A stretch of 64,000 nt of DNA from Dactylis glomerata (Eukaryota > Streptophyta > Magnoliopsida > Poales > Poaceae): contig QXEO01000167.1 in assembly GCA_007115705.1 (NCBI GenBank), forward strand, positions 4,662,553-4,726,552. The letters are read 5' to 3'. Each line of letters begins with the position of its first letter. The stretch's first letter is position 1. Shown here piece by piece: positions 57,223 through 64,000 of this stretch. The notes under the pieces were generated by a model. It searched no databases. It had not been told where the DNA came from and saw only the letters and a program-made list of their open reading frames with translations. The position numbers and the translations under genes are program-made.

Positions 57223-60200
57223 TGTGGGGACCCCGGTTTACCACCCGGAATTCCCATTATGCACACAACTCACGATCCCATGATCAGTATGTCGTGAGTC
57301 CACATAACCGAGCTGATATCAAAGTTACATCATCCATTACAGTACCGAATACAAAGTCTTACAATTGGTCACACGACCAAGACTGATAATGCCACGCAGG
57401 GCAAGTTTACAAACTAAGCAGCGGATACCAAGCAGCGTTGATGTCCCACGTCATGCCTACTACCCTACAGGCAATTGACTGGGAGACGTTCCTAGTTCGC
57501 ACCGGCATCATCGCAACCATTGTCACCATCCTTGCAGTCTTCTTCATAGTCTGACCAAGTTAATAGCCAGGGACAAAGCCGTGAGTACATTTTGGAATTG
57601 TACTCGCAAACCATCTAAGAAGGGATAAATTGCATGCTATTTGGCTGTAGCAAGGGAGATTTGTTTGGGGCTGGTGCTTAACCTAATTGTACTTTCTCGT
57701 GTCGATATAGCATGTCATTCAACATCTCTATATCCTTACTAAAGAAGAGTTTTAGTAAAACAACTTTAGAAAAGCTCTAGGAAAGGGGGAAACTCATTTT
57801 CAAGAGAAGAGATGGGGTCAATCAAACATGACCACCATTAGTTTCCGGTCAATCACACATGACCACTTCCCACCTTCGGCAGTACCCTACAAGCACTCCG
57901 AACCAAACATGTGCCACGGCAGTACCCTCCAAGTACTTCGTCTGGCATTTTCTCCATTCCTTTCCAAAATCCACTTTGAAAACAAAACCGACATTGGGCT
58001 AGGCAACGGTCGTCCCAACCGTCCATGACCGAGGACTCGGCTATTCGAATAGAATTTCACTCTGCAGAGGTTGTACACTTTACCCACACCATTCGATAAA
58101 TCCGCCGGGATACCACCACGGTCCGTCATACACAAGTATGCGGGTTTCAGATAATCGATCATAGTCTTCCATCTATCCACCTTAACACGGGCGCCTACCC
58201 TGTGGAGTATACATCCCCGGCAAACCCTGGCCGTCTACCTCTGCAGAGCGTAGTTCCAGTGCCACGGCGGGAGAAACCCAAGTGTCTTCCGGACGGGTAG
58301 TCTATTGGCGGGCCCGCTACACTATTGCCCACCACTTGCGACAACCCGGATTCTGGGGTCCTCCAGACCCTTATATAGTGCGAGGCTCCCCGCACTAAGG
58401 CAGATAAACTTCCGACTAAGCCCCGTCCCATACCAGGGTAATGTGGTTTCACGGGTTAATTGTTCTGAGCGAACGCCTAGTGATCACCAATGTCATATTA
58501 AAAACCACCATCTCCTTGTCCTCCATTTTGACAAAAACCATTTTTGAAATCACTTCAGTGGGGTAGTAACTACCCCAAGGTTTTCGGAAACATTTTCGTA
58601 AACTTTCATTGAGTGTTCCCAGTCCTAGAGTTTTAGCTCCACTAGAAAGTTTATCAAAGGCATTGTCGCTAACCAACAAGCCACTACTTCAGGGGTATTG
58701 GAATAGGTAGCAAAGGGGGTCATCTCGATGGATGATAACAACTTGACTCGCGGAGCTTGAGTCAACAAATAATTGCTATAGGGACTATAGCAACATAAAT
58801 CAATGCACTGTAATAAAATTAGAAGGAGACATGCAAATGTGTAATTAGGGTTCAGATATGCATCAAGTTAGATGGCTTGCCTTAGTAGCTTGTCCCTGGT
58901 CTTTTTTTTGATAATCAAAGATTTCTCCCTCCTCGGTACACTCCTCGTTCGATTCTATCGCCGGAAAAAAATAAAAGCACACAATAAGCACACATGCATA
59001 CACAAGTCACAAGCATTTCAGCACTCATACCATCTTATCAAAGAGTATCAGAAGCAAACAAGTTTAGAAAACAAACAAAGTTTTAAAGGTTCTTAATTAA
59101 CAAGTTAAGCCTACTAGATACTAGGGTTTCTTAAGTTGATGTGAACACTACCACTTAGCAACCAATTCAAGCATGCAGGCATCCAGTGAACCAAACAGCA
59201 CACCAATCAATATTGCAGGTTGACAACAATCTTAAGAAACTACCAAAGTTGGATTTATTGAAAAGCAAGGTGTGGTCTATTTCCTATGAATTTAACAATA
59301 AGAGAATAACACTAGGGCACCAAAATAATCCCCATATATTCTCTGAATCTCAGAAAAATATGAGGTAAAGTGCTCTGGAAAGCTCTTCAAGAGCATGATC
59401 CAACAAAGTTGGATTCAACACCAAATTCTAACTCTACTGCAAGTGATGATTTTCCTAAAATTAATTACACACTATGCCATTTTAATTACCACTGCAAGAT
59501 TACAAGTCCTAAAATAGCAAAACTAGTGAATCAAGCAAGATATCATTATAAGCTAACTCTAGAAATTGGTTTCACTCATAAACTCCTATCCTACAGCAAG
59601 TGAGAAATTAAACTATACTAATTAAACTATTTGCCAAATTAAATACCACTGCAGATATAGGTGTCCTAAAATACCAAACTTAGTTTTTCATGCAAGTAAA
59701 CACCTAAGGGCACCTCTGTAAATTGGAAGCAAGGCATTTCAAGTTATAAAACCCTAGATTTGCAATTTTGACAAAAAGGGTGCTTATTTTACAAGATTTA
59801 AGTCAAGTAATTCTACATGTTTTAAAATGACATGCAACCAGTGCCACTGGCTAGATAATAATCCAAGGAGTTCACAGAGATTTGAATCAGGTCAAATGGA
59901 GACAGATTCGATTTTTGGTGAATTTTTACAAGTTGCAGGTCAGAGGATAAAGGATTAAATAGATCTTTCTAAAAAAACAGAGACGGGCCAGATCTGGCCG
60001 GCCGACTCAGCCCAGTGCCGGGCTGGCCCAACTGGCGACGATGCGCGCGGGAGCCAGCGGTCCAGACTGCCTGGCGATCGGGGCCCGCCGGTCAGCCGCG
60101 GGTGCGACCGAACCGTTACGGAGCGACGCCGTCCGTCGGATTAAGTTGGAATCGACGAACCAGGTTCATCGTCTCCGTGTGACAGGGCCTGGTCGGACGG

Positions 60201-62853
60201 AAACCCTAGGAGGGTCTGGGAGGCGGGGCTGCTCACCTAGGGGCATTCCTCGGACGTCGAGGAAGCGCTGGGGCGACGCGGTGGACGACGGCGACCTCGG
60301 AGAGGGGCGACATGACCGGAAAGCGTCTCGGGGGACAGATCTGCACGGTGGCAATGGCGAGGTCTTCCCTGGTGATCTGTGGAGCTCTACTCCGATGTTC
60401 CTGGGTCAAAAGAGACGGCGTGATTAGCTAGGTATGGATGATAGGAGTTCAAATACACAAGGATGAATGACAGAGGGGGTTTTGATTGGTAGCAAGCCTC
60501 CTCGCAAGCTTGCAGCACCGACTTAGAAGATGGGCTCTCCTCGGCTGCCTAGAACGAGATATTGGGTCTAAGCTCCGGGAGTGATAGAGGGGTGTGAGGG
60601 GAGTAGAATGAGCCAGGAGTGGAAGGCTGGGGTGGTCTGCAGCTTTAAACCGAGAGGGATGAGGGCTTAGGTCGGTTTGGCATGGTAGGGCCCATAGGAG
60701 GGCTAGGGTTGGGGGAGAGTGACGGTGGGAGGGTGAGAGAGGGTCAGAGAGATGCCTTCCTTAAGAAGGCTGGGCTGCTGCATGCTTTAAACAATGTTGG
60801 GCAAGATTTTTAAAATATGCATGTGAGTCTCTCCTCTAATTCCCTCCAAGCACTAGGGGACAAAAGAGAGGGAAATGCTACAGTAGATTTCGTCCAGGGG
60901 GTGGTCAAGGTGCTGGGGAGGTCAAAGTGGTGGTTTGGTGAAGTTTCAAATAAGTTTGAATTTGGTAGGGATTGATATGGTGGTGATCTTATGCATGGTG
61001 AAATTCTTGGATTATGGCTAGTCCCATATGCAACAATCAATAGCATGCATATATGTATTTGGTGGGTGTGGTTTGGTGAGATAAATGATATTGCCGATTT
61101 GGAAGATTCTATATGATGTTAGGCAAGATCACCAAAATTGGAAAGTGGAGATTTGCCCTATACTACTTGAGACAATATTTCGAAAACTTGAAGATGCACC
61201 ACTAAGGTTTTTGAGTCCAAAGGGTCCTATAGGAATAAGAGAACATGGTAGGAGATTATAAAGTGCCGGTTGAGAAAATAAAGGTGCATGAAATAATATA
61301 GGCACCATTCATATGTATTGTATTAAGCAAGGAAAATGAGATAGAGAAATAGTTATTCTTGATGAAGGAAAAGTGATATTTTGCAAGAATAACATTTCTA
61401 AATGCTAGTAGAGAGGAAATGATTTTATGGAGAGATTTTATGCTGAGGTTTGACAAATTTCCAAGAGGATCAAGGAAAACTAGAATGTGGAAACAATTTT
61501 GACTAGGGTTGAAAACCCAGTCACATAGATAGGTGGCATGCTTCAAAATGCACATGCAAGTACATAGATAGTTAGAGTAGATCAAAAGGAAGAGGAATGG
61601 GTCAAAGAATGGTCTCTGATCAATTAATTTTGAATTCTAGAAGTGTGAGCCAAAGTGCATGTGATAATAGTCAAATGGTCAGTGATTTGATTAGGGTCAG
61701 GAACAGGATTAGAACAAGTAGCAGATGACCTCAAATGACCAGGTGGCAATGGAGGAAATGGAAGAACACATGCCAAATATGAGTTCTAGAAAGGTACATT
61801 GCCATGGATAGAATAGATGAGCTTAATATAGGTGTTGGAAAATGGAATCTGTTAATAGACACTAAGATAGTCTACACACTAGGTGTTTGATAAAATGACT
61901 GCAACAAAATATTTTGTGATAGCTGAGAGGAGCCTTCTAAGATGGGATGTAGATGATTCTAGTAACACCAGGGTGCTTTCCTTGGGCCAGTTTGATTAGT
62001 TTTAAGATCCCTCAAAATGGTGCTCCTAATGTCTCATGATAAGACTAAGACATTAGAGTTAGGAATTCAGGACTGAGATGAAAATAACAAGATAGGTTTG
62101 ATTTGAAAGATAGAGTGGAAATAACTTATATAGGACAAAATATAAATTGATGAGATTTGAAAAGGTTAGGCCACAGGCCTATATGAGGATTATATCTACA
62201 CACAAACAACTCATCAAAGTCAAACAGTCACACAAAGTCAACTCACCACACAAGGTCAATCATTTGCAGCTAATCTAGCATTATCAGAAACAATAATTGA
62301 ACCAGTGCTCAATGATCATGCCTAGGTCAAGTAGAGAAGAGTTTCAATAAAGGAGTAAGGCTTTGGTAGATAGTTTTAGAAACAAATGGAGACATAAATA
62401 TCTCCTTTGTAAAATCTTCTCAAAGTTGTTTGAAATACTTTTATAAATATCAACAAAATAAAAGTTTGTAAAGTAGTGGGACCACTCTACTTTGTAGGTC
62501 CAGATAATTTTGTAAATACTTAGTTTTGATAAAAGCTTTGTCTCAAAAATAAATCTTGGCGCTTATTTGGATAAATAAATAAATAATTTGAATAAAAAGG
62601 AGAGTTTGCCAAGATAATGGTTTTGGAAAATAGCTAGAGGCATAAATAAGAGCATGATCACAAGGGCACAAGGGTGGTGTTGGTTCACAAAGGTGTTCAA
62701 TAAGCAACTCAAGAAGACATCATTAACATAACAACCAAGACAAACAAGCAAGAAACATATTTCCAGAGGTTTGCTCAAAAAGTTTTTGTTGGCCCTCTTT
62801 TTTCGGCTCACTAAACACGACTTAAACAGGGTTACAAAAAGTGGGGTGTTACA
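57223..62853 (-). repeat. 5' LTR of LARD-like element (5631 bp)
   Basis: Near-identical partner of 49275-54906. The differences are scattered and mostly transitions. It is followed by TSD ATACC. Confidence 0.93.
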
Positions 62854-62858
62854 ATACC

Positions 62859-63584
62859 CCTTCTTCCAGTTGGGGTAGGGTTAGAACTTCACCTACCATT
62901 GTTCATCTTTGAAGATCTCACCTACCCCCATTGCAAAACACTAAATTCCATAGATCTCCCCTCTAGCCAACCAAAGCTCTTGATCTTTAGAGGATTGAAG
63001 GAGGAGGCACCGATCTACATCTTCATCGAAGGAATTTCATTTCCCCCTCCATTTGCTTGGAGGATTTGTGCCTAGGGGATCTTGTGACCCTAGGTGTTGT
63101 AATTGGTTGATTAACTCATCTTTGTGGTGATTCTAGCCTCCGTGGCTTTCTTGGGAGCCTCCAATTGAGTTGTGGATGTGTGCCCCAAGGTCCGTGTAAG
63201 GGATTCATGGTTCCCCCAATACCACCGCTTAGTGGAAATGAGCTAGCCTCCGTGGCTTGCTCACCGGAGAACAAGGTGAGCCTTTGTGGCATTGGTAGAC
63301 TCCGTGTCACCACACCTCTCCAACGTAGATGTACTTCCCCTCAAAAGGAAGGAACTACGGGAATACATCCTTGTGTCTCCGGTCTCCACTCTTCGGTTAT
63401 TTCTTTCCCTTACTTGTATCTTGCTAGTTACTTATTTACTTGCATGCTTGCCACTCATAGGAAATTCACCTAGTTGTACATCTAGTGAATTTACTTTGTG
63501 TCAAGCCTTAAAATTGAAAAAGATTAAAAATTGACTTAGCGCCTATTCACCCCCCCCCTCTAGTCACCCGTATCAATCCTTTCA
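62859..63584 (+). repeat. 3' LTR of large Copia, right piece
   Basis: Continues the LTR after the LARD-like insertion, matching 22875-23598, and ends ATCCTTTCA. Together with the left piece it totals 1151 bp. Confidence 0.92.
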
Positions 63585-63589
63585 GCCAG

Positions 63590-64000
63590 CGATGATGTGG
63601 TGCTTCTGGGGACTAGAGGAGGTGACGACGGGGCTCAGCGGATGACGGCGAGCACGACAGTGGTGGTGGCGAGGTGATTGGGGGGGCGGCGGTGTGCAGA
63701 AGCTCGGCTGGAGCATGCGGTTACTGCAGGGAAAACAAGCTTGATTCCGTTGACACGAAAACAATCTTGTTGCGGGAGTTTGCGGGGAAAGAGAGGGGTC
63801 AGAGGGGCTTTTATAGGTGGTCGCAGCTTGGGCGAGGGGCTAGGGTGTGCGGAGTTGAGAACGGATCGCACGGCGGTGGCACGAGGCATGTTCAAGCCGG
63901 TCTCCTAGCGAGAGGTTGGAGCTGACAGGCGGGCCTCGCCTGTCAGTGCCTCGGCACGGCGCGGCGTGATAACAATTCGGGAACGGGGCTAGCTGGGCCT
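63590..64000 (-). repeat. LTR, minus orientation, continuation past Copia
   Basis: Continues the LTR broken at 22448 after the GCCAG duplication. It is GC-rich, with minus-strand TATAAAAG at 63815-63808 marking the promoter. The LTR start lies beyond the window. Short plus-strand ORFs here look like chance frames. Confidence 0.6.
63808..63815 (-). promoter_or_regulatory. LTR TATA box
   Basis: TATAAAAG on the minus strand in a GC-rich promoter context, consistent with the minus orientation of this LTR. Confidence 0.6.

Larger units (their letters stand above)
49275..62853 (-). mobile_element. LARD-like element with 5.6-kb LTRs, TSD ATACC
   Basis: Two nearly identical LTRs of 5632 and 5631 bp flank only 2316 bp. 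TSD ATACC is at 49270-49274 and 62854-62858. LTRs run TGTAACACCCC...CCCCACA on the minus strand. PBS (57218-57206) and PPT (54919-54908) show minus orientation. No coding domain is found. Long LTRs around a noncoding core are the definition of a large retrotransposon derivative, as in barley Sukkula; I do not claim that family. About 17 differences in the first 1.55 kb (about 1%) suggest recent insertion, driven by another element's proteins. Confidence 0.92.
22449..63584 (+). mobile_element. Large Copia element with third ORF, host of nested insertions
   Basis: The LTRs are 22449-23598 and 48850-49274 plus 62859-63584. Internal order: PBS, gag, pol (protease, integrase, RT, RNase H), spacer, third ORF, PPT. 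Removing the two nested insertions leaves about 11.6 kb. An extra ORF after pol and a long gag fit SIRE/Maximus-lineage Copia (from memory). The flanks are GCCGG (22444-22448) and GCCAG (63585-63589), a TSD differing by one C-to-T-type change at a CpG. All ORFs are broken. Confidence 0.9.

Overview
This window is almost certainly intergenic DNA from a large grass genome of the wheat/barley/rye tribe (Triticeae). I find no host gene with a credible complete structure. Essentially every base belongs to LTR retrotransposons inserted into one another. They include an Angela/BARE-1/WIS-type Copia element, Athila-lineage Gypsy elements resembling the Sabrina/WHAM group, a large Copia with an extra ORF (SIRE/Maximus-like organisation), and an element with 5.6-kb LTRs and no coding capacity. 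Family names come from memory of Triticeae repeats; no database search was possible. Boundaries come from TG...CA LTR ends, primer-binding sites (PBS), polypurine tracts (PPT) and 5-bp target-site duplications (TSD), read by eye.

Layout. (1) 1-8031: 3' part of a plus-strand Gypsy with a broken gag-protease, a broken accessory ORF and a 3' LTR; its 5' LTR lies outside the window. (2) 8032-8603 and 15226-15341: the end of another Gypsy LTR, split by (3) 8604-15220, a complete minus-strand non-autonomous Gypsy (TSD TTTGG) with one intact 271-codon ORF. (4) 15342-16028 and 20321-22448 (continuing at 63590-64000): two copies of a third LTR family, tail to tail. (5) 16029-20320: a truncated minus-strand Copia whose LTR contains a plastid ndhE fragment. 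(6) 22449-63584: a plus-strand Copia of about 11.6 kb without its insertions, with gag, pol and a third ORF, all broken. It holds (7) 30629-46542, a minus-strand coding-free Gypsy (TSD CCCAC) that itself contains (8) 31219-39609, a plus-strand Angela-like Copia (TSD AGATG); and (9) 49275-62853, a minus-strand large retrotransposon derivative (LARD-like, TSD ATACC) in the 3' LTR.

Relative ages. The large Copia is oldest of the dated elements: diverged LTRs, many stop codons and a mutated TSD. By eye, the Gypsy at 8604 (about 2% LTR difference), the Angela-like element (about 0.9%) and the LARD (about 1%) are young. None of these young elements encodes a working polymerase, so they must have been mobilised in trans.

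Most interesting: the plastid fragment carrying a new ATG inside an LTR; the same design in two unrelated elements, where an LTR-promoter-like module and a probable intron lie upstream of an accessory ORF; the repeated CCGG-rich module of the large Copia; and several hairpins shared between non-autonomous Gypsy elements.
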